Of a stretch of DNA of 64,000 bases, positions 1-12,534 are shown one piece after another. Below the pieces are notes generated by a model that searched no databases, was not told the DNA's origin, and saw only the letters and a program-made list of their open reading frames with translations. The position numbers and the translations under genes are program-made. This stretch comes from Alviniconcha marisindica. Its lineage: Eukaryota; Mollusca; Gastropoda; Provannidae. The stretch lies in NCBI GenBank assembly GCA_018857735.1, contig JABMCL010001116.1, positions 1,235,001-1,299,000 on the forward strand, given 5' to 3'. Within the stretch, counting starts at the first letter, position 1, and each line of letters opens with the position of its first letter.

Positions 1-1648
1 GAATCAGGACAACTTTCTCAAGAATCTTTGAGATGAAATACAGATTTTACATGGGTCTAAAGTTCTTCACATCATTTGTGTTGAGTCCAGGCTTCTTCAA
101 GAGTGGTGTTATAATAGCCTGCTTGAACTGGGGAGGGACTATACCTGTAGAAAGAGAGGCATTAACAATAAACGTGATGAACAAAACAAGGTCATCAAGG
201 CACTGTTTGGTGATGGAAGTAGGGATAGGATCAAGCATGCAACTTTTCGTCGGTGACTTTAAGATGAGTTCATGTATTAGTTCCTTGGTCACCGGTTCAA
301 ACTGAGAGAGCTGTGGACCATCAAAAATGGCAAAGGTCGGTGGCTCACATGAGCGCGAGTCCAGGTCATCACAGATACGGTAAATCTTGTTGGAGAAAAA
401 GTCACAAAACCAATCGGGCAGATTGGACGGGGGATGTCTGATGGGAGAGGGGTGGTGCTGGACTTGCCCAACAGTTTGCTGGACACAGCAAAGAGCTGCC
501 TGCAGGAAGAACTGGAATCGATCTTCTCACAGTAGAACCATCTCTTGGCTGTCTGAACACACGCCTTCACAGCAGCCCGCTCCTTGGCTTAGATTTCCCT
601 GTGGACTGTGAAACTGGTCGCTCTCCAACGTTGCTCTGCCAGTCTCCGTCTCTGTCGAGCCTCCCTGGTCTCCTCGGTCATCCAGGGGGCGGAAGGGCGG
701 TCTCACGCATCTGGTGACGGACGGGGCATGGCAGTCAAGAACTCGACGAAGCCCGTCATTGTAGACATCAACGAGGCTAGCCAGATCCAAGTCAGAACAC
801 TGTTGACTGGCGGCCTCAACCCTGGCCCTCACGTCGGACTGGAAGTCGGAGAGACATATGGCCTTAATGTTCCTTGATGTCACAAGACGTCTGCATGGGG
901 AGGGCTTCGTTACAGCCAGCATGCAGATAACAGCTTTGTGGTCTGACAGATCTGGGTAGTCCTGCACGCTGTCAAAGCAGAAACAGCTGTTCTCGGTGCG
1001 CACCACAACCCAGTCCAGGATATGGCCGCGCTTATGGGTGGGTACGTTGACGAGCTGAGTCAGGTTGTGATCACTCAACATCATCCTCAGGCGGCTCACT
1101 TGTCCGCCAGAACAATCATCATAGTGAAAGTTAAAATCACCAATGTACACAGTATCACTGCGAGAATTGGCATACTGAGATAAGAGTTCTGAGAATTCCT
1201 CAAGAAACATGGAGTTGGTCAGTCTGTTGCGTTTACTTGGTGGCGGTCAATACAAACACACTATAGCAACAGAAACATGATCAAATGAAAGCCGCATCTC
1301 CACTGTTTTGAAAGATCTGTAATCAAGAGGCTTGAATGATAAGGAAGTTGACAGGGATGTCCTCGTGACAAAGCCGATACCACCTCCTCTAGATCCTACG
1401 CGGGGGAACGAACGAAAGTCATAGCCTGCTGGGGTCATAGCGGCAATGTAGGCCTCATCACCGTGGGAATACAGCCATGTTTCCGTCAACATCAACACAT
1501 CAGCATTAGTGTCTATGATCATATGAATATCAGTGGCGATCTGTCGGCATGACTGCCAGTTGATGCCCAGTACCTTTATACAACTCTGAGACTGATGAGT
1601 GGATTCATGACTGTCTTGTGTGGTGATGGATATTGCAACTGGCTGCAT
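1..1648 (-). mobile_element. Decayed non-LTR retrotransposon (LINE) fragment: APE-type endonuclease and start of reverse transcriptase
   Basis: Read on the minus strand, 1648-1247 encodes the start of an exonuclease/endonuclease/phosphatase domain (LGINWQSC, LMLTETWL, RGGGIGFV). The domain continues at 1210-527 with the motifs GDFNFHYD, LDWVVV and SDHKAV, as in the endonucleases of jockey, CR1 and L2-like LINEs. After a linker, 292-1 carries the N-terminal part of a reverse transcriptase (DPIPTSITK, GIVPPQFKQAIITPLLKK, NFRP). The copy is dead: there is a TGA between the two endonuclease pieces near 1246, a frame change around 600-690, another near 290, and a TAA just after NFRP near 46. It lies antisense in what is presumably an intron of SLC25A10. 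The catalytic half of the reverse transcriptase is off the left edge. The exact clade cannot be settled by eye. Confidence 0.85.
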
Positions 1649-2024
1649 GTCAGTGTATGCATGTGACTAATGTCAGTCCATAATGTGTGATGATGTGTCA
1701 TTCATACATGTTCTGATAGTAACAGTGAAATTAGCATTCACACATGGTATGACACATGTTGTGTGCTGGTCTAGTCCCATGGTGATGAAGCAAAGATTGC
1801 TGACCTGGCCCACAGCAGCGGCACCATCGAATCATTCCCACACCTGGCACCCCTCACTGTGGGGGTGGCATCACTGTCATCTTTCACTGTCATCTTCTGA
1901 ACCAGCCTCACATCTCGCCTCATTGTCAAGTCTGACCCTACTTTCTCTCACAATATATTTGAACTTGTTCGATTTCAGTGACACTGCAGCAGAGCGTTTG
2001 GGACTTCTGTGCCTAGAAGTTGTA

Positions 2025-2091
2025 GTTGTGTGTGTGTGTGCGTGTGTGTGTGTGTGTGTGTGTGCATGCATGCGTGCGTGTGTGTGTGTGC
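2025..2091. repeat. TG-rich microsatellite
   Basis: Imperfect TG/CG dinucleotide run in the intron upstream of the first visible SLC25A10 exon. Confidence 0.9.
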
Positions 2092-2439
2092 ACCCACATG
2101 CATAAGCTAGTTTGTTTCTGCTGTGCTTTACTTTGTATTGGGCTATGTGCTTCATTTTGGAGAAACAGAATGTAAAAGAATACATTACTGTTATTAATTA
2201 TGGTTCACCAGGGTAGACTTGCTATGTGACTTACATCCTAATGTTACATTACTACCATGAACATCATGCATTCACAAAAGGAAATAAACAACACCTGTAC
2301 AACATTACCCCTTTCCCCAACATTTCTGCAGATGGAGCTCAAAGTAACAGAGTTTTTTTGTTTTTGCTGATGATGGTGATGGTAAGGTTGGTTTAGGTTT
2401 TCATGCAAAGTAACTGTTTAATTTTCTGTTTCAAACCAG

Positions 2440-5400
2440 GTTCATATACAGACTGCGCAAAAAGAGAAAGTCACCCTGATACAGATGGGAGTCCGCGTTG
2501 TCAAAAATGATGGAATATTGGGACTCTACAATGGACTCTCAGCGTCAGTCTTGAGACAGGTCTGTTGTGTACTGTGGCTTCAAGTCTCACACAATATGCT
2601 GTATTGTATTCTTATACACACACACACACATGATATATATATATATACTACTTGATTCTGCATTCTTTTAACACTTTGATCTAAGGAAGTAAGTAAGTAA
2701 ACATGGTGCTTAATGTCACCACACAGACCTGCATATACAGCAGCAACAACAACAACAACAACAACAAAAATGTTGACCCACCACACAGACCTGCATATAC
2801 AGCAGCAGCAACAACAACAATAAAAACGTTGACCCACCACACAGACCTGCATATACAGCAGCAACAATAACAACAACAAAAACATTGACCCACCTCTCAG
2901 ACCTGCATATACAGCAGCAGCAGCAACAACAACAAAAATGTTGACCCACCACACAGACCTGCACATACAGCAGCAGCAGCAACAACAACAACAACAATAT
3001 TGATCCACCACACAGCCCTGCATATACAGCAGCAGCAACAATAAATCAACAACATTATAAGATGATCAAGGCTCACACATGGAGCATAATGATTTGTAGA
3101 TCCCAGGGAGGAATGCCATGTTCTTCTGACCACCAAGGCATATTAATATCATTATTGACTGGTTGACTGATTGCAGCTGACCTACTCGATGACACGTTTC
3201 GCCATGTACGAGACAGTCAAGAAGCACTTGCAGAAGGACGGACAGACCATGCCATTTTACCAGAAGGTGCTGCTGGCGGGCGTGTCGGGAGCCACTGGAG
3301 GGTTTGTGGGTACCCCCGCTGACATGGTCAATGTCAGGTGAGGGACTGTCTGCAGCCATTTCAGAATCAAACCAGAAGGAGTTCAGTCGGTGTTTCTGGT
3401 TCACCATTTGTTGTTTGTTCTGCTAGAGGTTTACATTTTAGACTGAAATTGTGCCATAGAGGTGCTTTGATTTTGACCTCTATGTCAAAGAAGTAATAAC
3501 TTTGGGATCTCTTTATTATGCATCATTTGATGAATAAGCAATAATGGTATGCTTTGTTTTAATTTTGACATTTACAAGTGTGAGGAGGATACTATTTGAA
3601 TCAAAATTTATATCTTGATTACTAAAAGCCATGGGTGTGTGCATGTGCGTTATTTTGATGAGCTTTAGCAAAAGTGAGTAATTGTACTTTGCTTTTTATT
3701 TGATCATTAACTTTTTTTCTTTTCTTTTTTTCTCTTCAGAATGCAGAATGACATCAAGCTTCCCAAGGATCAAAGGAGAAAGTATGTTTTTTTTAAACCT
3801 GAACTGAAGATTCTCAGAAGTGAACATATTCCTTTCTGTGTTTTGTGTTGTTTTTTGATTATTTATTTGTTGTGGTGTGGGTGTGCGTTTGGGGGGGGGG
3901 GGGGGGGCTGTGTTAAATTTTGAATTTTTATGAAAGCAGCAGGAACAAGTACACCTAGAATTTGTTCAATAGAAAACTTGACAGTTTTGTGGAGAGATAA
4001 AATGATAAGGCTGACAGTGTATAAAGGACTTTTTTGACCTTTTGTTTTCAACTTCAAGGTCACAAGTTTCTGGTAATCTAAAAATGATGTAGTTTTTTTG
4101 TTTTTTTTGCAGTTTTGATAATGTGATGCACATACTCATGCAGAATCTGTTTTGAATATCAGATGACTCGCCATTTGCTTCATTTTAAGTGTATAATTTT
4201 TTTTCATTTTTTTTTTCATAATATAAATTTCAGTTGAATCACTGGTTGTTTTGCTAATTTTGGTCAGCTACAAGCATGCGCTGGACGGCCTGTATCGTGT
4301 GGTGAAGGAAGAAGGACCTATCAAGTCATTCAACGGAGCCACCATGGCCAGTTCCCGTGCTGTCCTCGTCACCATTGGTCAGGTGAGGCAGAGTAACTTC
4401 CCTTCCCTTCGACATGTTGCAGCTTATAACAGGCTGTAACTGACAGTGACAGTTCTGCAGCAAGTAAGTAAAGCTGTTGATTTCAACATCAAGTTAGCTG
4501 CATTGGGTTACCTCGAGATGGCCAAACTATGTCACAAGTATTTAATTTAAAAAATATGTAAACCCTTACTCAGGTCAGATGTATCAGTCCAACAGTACAT
4601 CAGACACAAATTTACAAAGAGTGTGTCCCTGCAATATCATCTTTAAAAACATTGTTTTCTTAAAAGTATGTAGCACTTTGACCTGCTGGTATCACTGGGC
4701 CTTCTGTGCAATTTTCAGTTCCAGATTTTTAAAATTAAGGAAAGGAATGGACAGAAACAGTTTTAAAGAAGTGTATAAATGCATAATGACAAATACCGGT
4801 GCTATACAGTTGCACAGTCTATACAATCGCTATACCACCTATCACCTCAACAAGAGACATTCAAGAAAGCATATTTCCTAACAAAAACTCTCTGGAGGAT
4901 TGGGGTGGTGGTGGGAGGAGGGGGGGGGGGGGGGGGCAACAGGACTTGGCAGAAGATCAAGAGGGCCCTGAGATTTCAGACAGGCGGAAGACAGACATCA
5001 CCAGTCTCCCTTTGGGGCAGATGTTTTAGGGATGTTAGTATAATGTGATATATATTGCTGTTAAGACTGATGTAGAGGTTATATAGGTTAAGATGACAGT
5101 TTAGGGATGTTAATATAATTTATCATGGATGCTATCTTTGTAGCAACTTTTGAAGGCATCATGCAATTATTGCTGAAGGTTGTCAAATAGCTTTGACTGC
5201 TTCATCAAGACATCGCCCAGGCTTTTCGTCATCATGGTTACAATGCAAGTCAGTGATTGCAAAGTCATGGCAGTTTGGCTAAAGCTGATCACTGATTGGC
5301 TGGTCAGTGTATTGGCCATGGCCGGGTTGTTGGCCATTGTTTATTGCAAAGCATCTTGACCTGCCGACAATGGAGATGAAACTGCCACCACTGAGGATAC

Positions 5401-7418
5401 AAAGGCTGGAGTTTTTGTTGTCCACTTGCAGCATCAGTGGATGGTGTGGAACCCATCTCATTGCATTTGCAAGAATGGAAGCAGAACAAGGGATGCTGAG
5501 GCTGATGATGAAGACTTGTAGAGCACAGATATGTGTCCGTGTTGCAACAGCATGCTTATTGCACTTTAGAATTTAAAAATTAAGAAACAGAAAGGAAAAT
5601 CAAGTGTTTCTGCGGTAAATCACCAAAGATTTGGACATGGATAACCCAGTGTCTTCACATTAGAAACCAAAGTGACCAAGAACATCTGCTCCAAGTGGTC
5701 CTTTGCCAATTGTTGAAGGAATGTTAAGAATGGCCATTGGAGTGAAAAGTCAGAGATGTTAAGTATTTTATTACATAATATCCTTGTGAAGAGTTTCAAA
5801 GGGATTATAGCTTAGGGTGTTAGTTTAAAGTTGTTAACATAATTTATTACACATATCCTTTAAGGCTTACGAAGGGGTTGTAGCTTGGAGTGAAAGTACA
5901 GATATATATTAACATAATGTATTGTCCATGCTGAGGTTTATGAAGGGGTTAGTGCTTAGAGTGAGAATTTAGAGATGTTACCATGTTGTGAGAAAGTGCA
6001 GCGTTGATGTTTGGTTGATTATTGTGTGACAGCTGTGACTGGATTATGTGACAGTTAGGACATGTCGACCTGTGGTGGGAGTGCAATATTGATGTGCTGT
6101 TGATTATTGTGCGACATCTGTGACCAGGGTTATGTGACAGTTAGGACATGTCAACCTGTGGTGGGAGTGCAGTATTGATGTGCTGTTGATTATTGTGTGA
6201 CAGCTGTGACCGGATTATGTGACAGTTAGGCCATGTCAACCTGTGGTGGGAGTGCAGTATTGATGTGCTGTTGATTATTGTGTGACAGCTGTGACCGGAT
6301 TATGTGACAGTTAGGACCCTGTCAACCTGTGGTGGGAGTGCAGTATTGATGTGCTGTTGATTATTGTGTGACAGCTGTGACCGGATTATGTGACAGTTAG
6401 GACATGTCGACCTGTGGTGGGAGTGCAGTATTGATGTGCTGTTGATTATTGTGTGACAGCTGTGACCGGATTATGTGACAGTTAGGCCATGTCAACCTGT
6501 GGTGGGAGTGCAGTATTGATGTGCTGTTGATTATTGTGTGACAGCTGTGACCGGATTATGTGACAGTTAGGCCATGTCGACCTGTGGTGGGAGTGCAGTA
6601 TTGATGTGCTGTTGATTATTGTGTGACAGCTGTGACCGGATTATGTGACAGTTAGGCCATGTTGACCTATAGTGCAGTATTGATGTGTTGTGTTGTGTGT
6701 GACAGCTGGCGTGCTACGACCAGATCAAGGTCTTGCTGATGAAGACCGGCTTCTTCCAGGACAACATGGTGCTGCATCTTACCTGTAGTACAATGGCTGT
6801 AAGTGGATTTCAGTGTCTCACACACATGTGCATGCATATGTACTCACATATACATGCACACACACTCACATGTACACACATGCACACACGCACACGCATG
6901 TACGCACGCACATGCATGCATGTATGCATGCACACACACACACAGACACGCACATGTATGTGCGTGCACACACACGCATGCACTCACTCACACATGGATG
7001 CATGCACAGGCATCCCCACTGACACGCACATGCATGCACGCACACGCACACACACACACACACACACACATATATGGGGGGTGAGGGGGATGAGAGATGT
7101 TTTGAGTGCTAAAATTTAATTCAGTTTCAGTTTGGGTTAACATTGTTTTCTTCTTCTTTTTATTTGTGCAGGGCACCATTGCCACATTTTTGACCATGCC
7201 CCTGGATGTGATGAAGACGCGCATGATGAACGCTCCACCTGGCACTTACTCTGTGAGTCTTCTGTAGACTGGGTGTAGCTTAGGCCCCGTCATAGCCGCT
7301 TGTCGGGTACTGGAGGTAAAACAACTGGACTGTGCTGGTCATTAACAAATCTTAAATGAAAAACAGAAATGAAGCCTTTAGGGAAGAAGAAAGGTGATTC
7401 TAGTTGTGTGTGTGTGTG

Positions 7419-7469
<51 letters not shown>

Positions 7470-9786
7470 GTTTGTTTATTTTATTTTTAATTATGTTAGC
7501 AGACTTGCTGACTTTTACATGAGCTTTTGTGATGAGCACACAAATATTTTTTTAGTGTGCTCTTACAAAATCTGGTTATCATTAATATTATTTGGTAAAT
7601 TATTTTTTTATAATTATTTTTGTGTGAAGTGTTGGTGGTGTTAGTCTTTTTAGTGGCTGAAGATCCATACATAAATGTTTAAACTTATTTAAAGAGAACG
7701 CTAACTTAATATGACACTTCAAAACCTGTTGTGATGTGTATGGGAAAGTCCCTTTTTCAAAGTGACATAACAACAGTTAAACAACAGGTAAACAGTGATA
7801 GATGCAAATGTACTTATCTGGTTGCAGTTGGGATGTTTGAATGCCTGGAGTGTTTGGAACAGTACATTATGCCTATTTCACTACATGTCACTATTATGCC
7901 AACATTCTTCCAAACACTCCAGGCATTGGACACACCACAACTGCAACAAGATAATTACATTTGCAGCTACCCTGAAAATTTGTACGATTTGTATTGTCAC
8001 ATTACATGAGCATCCTCTTTAACCAATTATGTATTTGGATCTTGTTTTAGAATGCTAACAGTTGTCCTTGTTTCAGATGTTTTTTAATTGCTCATTATTT
8101 TTGTATCCGTGCAGCTCTAAACCTCAACTGTCCAAGTTTTGAATAGCCATGCCATCTTGTTGCTGCATGAATACTGACTGGAGTGAATGTTTTTTTCAGG
8201 GCCTTTTGGCCTGTGCAAAGGACATTGCCAAAAATGGCCCCATGGGTTTCTTCAAGGTAAACAGGCTTTTTGGTCCAGATTGGTATTAGTGCTTTGCTTG
8301 GCAGAATAGCTGGTGGGTGGCTGGGTCTTGAATGTTTGGTTGGCTCTTGTTTTGCAATGGTGATAGTTTTCATACTCTTCATGGTTATATATATATAGTT
8401 TTGATAGGTCATAATAATAGTAATGAAATATTTGTAAAGCACAAACCTCTAACATGACAGTGGTTGGTGGTCTGGGACATTGAATTTAGCATTGATAGGT
8501 GGTTTGTGGCATTGAATTTAGCATTGATAGGTGGTTTGTGGCATTGAATTTAGCATTGATAGGTGGTCTGGGACATTGAATTTAGCATTGATGGGTAGTC
8601 TAGGACATTGAATGGGTGGTCTGGGACATTGAATGGGTGTTCTGGGACATTGAATTTAGCATTGATAGGTGGTCTGGGACATTGAATTTAGCATTGATAG
8701 GTGGTCTGGGACATTGAATTTAGCATTGATAGGTGGTCTGGGACCTTGAAGTTGGTGAGGACAGCACTCCAGACAGGTTTTTGTTTCTATAATGCATTGA
8801 TGAACTGAGGGTCCTTGAAGTGATCAGTGGACAATTCTCCTTAGTTACTTAGTACTGGTATTCCGCTGATTTTCCATGTATTACACACAGCAGCTTCTGC
8901 AGTTCTAGACCCACTTCTTGCACATGCAGCCAGTAAAACATGATTTTTGTTTTACTGTTATTATGATTGTACCAAGAGTGTTGTACTGCATGGTATGTTT
9001 TCCTTAAGCATTCCATGAGTGTCATGTGGGGCCCTAATGTTTACATTACCTGTGGCAAATGAGATCTAGCGTGACATAGCCGTGCAGTCAAAATAAAGAC
9101 AGGGATTCAGAAAACATTGCACTCATGCTCACTACTCTTACCCTGCATCTTCCTTTGGAAAGCGGAACCTTCTCAGACCCTGTTTTCATAACTTTTGCAG
9201 TAAAAAGCTGCACACCAATGTGAATTGTCATTTTAGGTCCCATGCTGCTTCAATTAGACGCAGTGTTGAATTTCTGCCATTGGTGCCAGGGTCACCTTGA
9301 CCTGCGTAACTCATGAGTCTCGCAGTGTGCACTTGCCTAACTTCAGGCAAAAGCACATGTGACAGATCTCTTTGTTAAAAGTATCTCTGGTATAACACGG
9401 TATAAACTGATAGACTGTAGTAGTGTGTATGCTAGCATTGGTGGTATAATACAGCATAGGCCATACTGTAGTAGTGTGTGTGCTAGCACTGATGGCATAA
9501 TACAGCATAGACTTCACTGTAGTAGTGTGTGTGCTAGCATTGGTGGTAGAATACAGAGCAGACTTCACTGTAGTAGTGTGTGCCCTAGCATTAGTAGTGT
9601 ATTACAGTATCGCCTTTGCTGTAGGAGTGTGTTTCCCAGTATTTGTGGTGTAATGCAACATTGACATTGTTGAGCTGGTTTATGTTTCAGGGCTTCATTC
9701 CAGCGTTTGTTCGTCTAGGACCCCACACCGTGTTGACGTTTATCTTCTTTGAGCAGTTGCGACAAAACTTTGGGGATGACCCATAA
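2440..9786 (+). CDS. SLC25A10: Mitochondrial dicarboxylate carrier, 3' eight coding exons (5' end off window)
   Basis: Exchanges dicarboxylates (malate, succinate) for phosphate or sulfur oxyanions across the inner mitochondrial membrane. Coding exons: 2440-2559, 3177-3337, 3740-3781, 4268-4382, 6706-6798, 7172-7252, 8200-8256 and 9691-9786 (stop TAA at 9784). All joins are GT-AG and in phase, giving 254 residues. The six-helix SLC25 fold is recognisable from the second and third repeat signatures, PADMVNVR and PLDVMKTR. The order DGILGLYNGLSAS, RMQNDIKLP, HALDGLYRVVKEEG, GATMASSRA and GPHTVLTFIFFEQL matches vertebrate SLC25A10 throughout. The family is about 285 residues long, so roughly 30-40 N-terminal residues with the first PxDxxK signature are missing; I found no matching exon between 1650 and 2440. 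The introns are loaded with minisatellites, a LINE and a foldback element. A related oxoglutarate carrier fits less well. Confidence 0.95.
2718..3045. repeat. 57-bp minisatellite with internal CAA/CAG runs
   Basis: About six units, each with ACCTGCATATACAGCAG, then a variable run of CAACAA triplets, then a TTGACCCACC-like segment. It lies in the SLC25A10 intron between 2560 and 3176. Long cysteine- and valine-rich minus-strand reading frames here are a by-product of the repeat. Confidence 0.9.
3889..3907. repeat. Poly(G) tract
   Basis: Uninterrupted run of G on the plus strand within an SLC25A10 intron. A similar run lies at about 4919-4937. Confidence 0.85.
5095..5985. repeat. Degenerate tandem repeat
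   Basis: Diverged copies containing GATGTTAATATAAT-like and TTAGGGTGTTAG/AGTGAGAATTTAG-like segments recur through this stretch of an SLC25A10 intron. The unit is hard to define and decays away from the sharper 85-bp array that follows. Confidence 0.4.
5985..6705. repeat. 85-bp tandem array ending on the acceptor of the SLC25A10 exon at 6706
   Basis: Eight near-identical units of 85-86 bp. Each contains TGTGTGACAGCTGTGACC, and the last, partial unit supplies the genuine acceptor TGTGTGACAG before the exon CTGGCGTGC. AG-bearing acceptor copies end at 6032, 6203, 6288, 6374, 6459, 6544 and 6629; one copy near 6117 has lost the AG (GACATC). Confidence 0.95.
6828..7073. repeat. CA/CATG-rich low-complexity stretch
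   Basis: Imperfect CACA, CATG and CACG repeats directly after the donor of the 6706-6798 exon. They produce spurious histidine/threonine-rich frames. Confidence 0.9.
7405..7466. repeat. (TG)n microsatellite
   Basis: Nearly pure TG dinucleotide run in the intron after the 7172-7252 exon. Confidence 0.95.
7688..8024. mobile_element. Foldback/MITE-like long inverted repeat
   Basis: The two halves are near reverse complements. The inner arms are about 7804-7861 and 7909-7964 (for example GCCTGGAGTGTTTGGAA against TTCCAAACACTCCAGGC, with GTTGCAGTTG against CAACTGCAAC further out), separated by a spacer of about 47 bp. The pairing resumes at the outer ends, where TAAAGAGAACGCTAACTTAA near 7690 answers the complement of TGAGCATCCTCTTTA near 8005-8022. 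No transposase is present, so it would be non-autonomous. It sits in the SLC25A10 intron 7253-8199. Confidence 0.75.
8455..8755. repeat. About 33-bp minisatellite
   Basis: Eight or so units built from GGTGGTCTGGGACATTGAAT and TTAGCATTGATA, with some shortened units, in the last SLC25A10 intron. Confidence 0.9.
9395..9660. repeat. About 57-bp tandem repeat before the last SLC25A10 exon
   Basis: Five diverging units with CTGTAGTAGTGTGTGTGCTA and ATAATACAGCATAG-like segments. It stops about 30 bp before the acceptor at 9690 and does not contain a copy of it. Confidence 0.85.
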
Positions 9787-10139
9787 TAAGGTCCGGGTTG
9801 AGTGAAATTGTTTCCTTCTGTTCTCTCGCTGTTTTTTTTTCTATTTAAAACAAATTGTGGGAAGTCGGTATCATATCATGTATGTAGTTACTATGATATG
9901 TTTCGGATGTTTCCCTGTGTTTCTGTTAGTGGCTGTCAGCTCCTGGTTTTTCTTTGATCTATTTTTTGGTTTATTTGTTTACAATTTTTAGCTGCCATGA
10001 AAATATTTGAGCAAATGTAATGAACAGAAGTCATGTATCAAGTATTTAAAACTTGAATTTGTGATTTTCTCACGTGCTATAAATTCTGTAACTCTCGGAT
10101 TGAACAAGATTGTGGCCTTTGTAGGACAATTCTTTAAGC

Positions 10140-10840
10140 TTGAATTAATTATAATATACCAGTTTTGTGGACTGTGACCTCATTTTAAGGTCAAAGTAGC
10201 ATTGGTAATGTAAAACCAAGTTGCTTTTTCTTCATTTGGTCATGTCTAATTGATCAAACAATGATCTATGAGTACATACTTGGAAAAAATCACACATATA
10301 ATGTTATTTGTAGGTGTGATGTGTATAAAAGAGATTTTCTTTTTTTAAAGTCTGCCTTTAAACAACTTAACATTCATCTTTTTTTAAGACAATCTTTAAG
10401 TGAAATTGTTCAGTTTGGTGTAGTCCTAACAGAGCTTTACTCGTTCATACTGTGCAGATGCCTTGACCTTATTTTCAGGTCCCAACAACAGTGGAAATGT
10501 AAAACTGAAAATATTCTTATTTTTCATAAGCTTTATCCAGTTAAAATGACTTTATCTGATAGTTTTAGTCACAAAAGAAGTAGTTTCATGCACAAAAAAG
10601 ATTTCCCGTGTAATGACTACCTATAGTTTTGTGTGACTTGTGTATATTTGAGGCAGCTGATTGTGTTTCCAGTCTCTGCAAAGCCGTTTCACCTTTTCTT
10701 GGTTATTTATTTTTGAGCAAAATCCAGAGTCTGTACAGCTTTCCTGATCATACTAGTAATGTGACATTGAACTCATTTCAAGGTCATAGCAACATCAGGG
10801 AAAATAAAAGTTTTGTGCTATTTTCGCAGCTTGTTCTTCG
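10140..10840. repeat. Highly diverged roughly 300-bp tandem duplication
   Basis: Three blocks spaced about 300 bp apart (near 10165, 10463 and 10765) share TGACCT/TTGACCTTATTTT, an AGGTC segment, a GCAACA/AGCATT-like segment and GGTAATGTAAAAC-like ends. Similarity is patchy, so this is an old duplication rather than an active minisatellite. Confidence 0.5.
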
Positions 10841-11246
10841 CTGACCTGCTTCAGACCTTATAGACACAACCATGTACATAAATATCAAACAAGAGTTGTA
10901 TTTGTTGAAACAGAGGGGCATGAGAGAAGAGGCGGAGAGAGGGAGATGTTGACTTGATTTTGTGCCTGTCTTGCCTGATGACATCTGTTTCATGTGATGC
11001 ATATTGTTCCTTAGTGACACTGATCAGTACCAACAAAATAACAAAGAAACAAAGAAACATTACGGTTCATGACTGGTTTATAGAAAGTCACCTGTTGCAC
11101 ATGAATTTGCGCAATGTTTGTGAATGATAATTTGTGAACACATGAATTTTAACAACCAGCACTGAAAATGGGGATTTTGAATGCGAGTCAATTGAGCATT
11201 TGCTTGTCTTGTCATCTATTATAATTTTGAGTATTATCTTCATGTT

Positions 11247-11347
11247 TTTAGTCAGCATTTTCAAGGTCTTAGCTAGGTTTTTAGTCAGCATTTTCAAGGT
11301 CTTAGCTAGGTTTTTAGTCAGCATTTTCAAGGTCTTAGCTAGGTTTT
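11247..11347. repeat. 33-bp repeat, three copies
   Basis: Three consecutive near-identical units containing CAGCATTTTCAAGGTCTTAG. Confidence 0.95.
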
Positions 11348-12084
11348 TTCCAAAGATGCAGCTGCAGGTTGTACAGCTTGACCAAAAAGGTCAGCTTGCT
11401 CATACAGTAAGCACTGACAAAAACAAAAACAAAACAGTCAACAACAAAAATCAGTATCTGCTGTCTTTCTTTTCTTTTTATCTCTTTTTTAAGGTTTTGA
11501 AAGATGAGCATTATTGTTACTTTTGCAGGTGCTGCTTATTTGTGAATGAAACTTCAGAATTATCTGTTGATAAAAAACAGTGCAGTACGTGACAAACTTT
11601 GTTCCTGAACTCACAAATTTACACTGAACTGCTAGTTCTATGGAAAATATATATTCACCTTACTAGTATACACACATAAAATATCAAAGACCACATGTAT
11701 AACAGGAATTCAATTACAATGTATCTTACTGTAGTGTGCAATCTGAGGCCAGTGCTATGTGAGCTATCACTTGGACATGTAGTACATTTCCTCTGAATCA
11801 GTTGGGAATGGACTGTTCAGTGGATTGGGCTTTCTGCATATAATCCACTACATGTTTTGTCTAATGCAACCCAGCGTACATTGCCTAGGTTTCTCATTGC
11901 AAAAGGGAAGCTGCTGCATGTGTAACAGTACCATGCATGTCCTGAAATGTATGGGCAACGTGTGGCCCTAGTGTTAACTGTATGCTTTTTTGCTTTGGAT
12001 TTATAATGCACTTAATCAGTTCTTGTTTATTTCATGGTGTACACATAATGCATGGTAAAGCTTAATGTGTTGTTGTTGTTGTTA

Positions 12085-12088
<4 letters not shown>

Positions 12089-12138
<50 letters not shown>

Positions 12139-12147
12139 TGTGTGTTT
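12089..12147. repeat. (TG)n microsatellite
   Basis: Nearly pure TG run in the interval downstream of SLC25A10. Confidence 0.95.
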
Positions 12148-12534
12148 GTGTGCAGGTAGAGGTGGATAATTGTGAACTATACACAAATGTTCAATACCAA
12201 ATGATGACTTTGATTGTTGTTTTGGATTTAACATAATCCATGGCGTAAACGTGATGTATGTGCAATGATTCAAGTCATTGTGTTAGACTTTTTATGTAAG
12301 AGGAAGTATTCTCTTAGATGTTATTAATTGCTGATTGGCTTTTACTGAGTGAATGAAAGAGGACATGACAGTGCATGCTGTGTGACTCTTTTGTTTAGGC
12401 CTGTTTCAAAGTTTTAAATGTTGCTTGGTTTGATTGGTTTGAAGATCAGTGAGTAGACCAACATGATCAGTCAAAATGGAGTCAACGAACAAAGGGAATT
12501 AATAGCACTTGATTAATGTCACACGTATATAAAA

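Noticed and set aside
1650..2439. First coding exon of SLC25A10
   Set aside because: No segment encoding the expected GG..S-x-x-THPLDLLK-like start with a phase-0 donor was found, so the exon is taken to be off the left edge.
2580..3041. Cys/Val-rich minus-strand frames resembling a secreted cysteine-rich peptide
   Set aside because: They come from CAA/CAG runs in a 57-bp repeat and are unrelated to known toxin or peptide precursors.
6733..7119. His/Thr-rich 128-codon frame beginning in an SLC25A10 exon
   Set aside because: Only the first part (to 6798) is exon; the rest is a CA-rich repeat after the donor.
7369..7644. 91-codon frame over a TG run
   Set aside because: TG repeats give Cys-Val runs; no family similarity.
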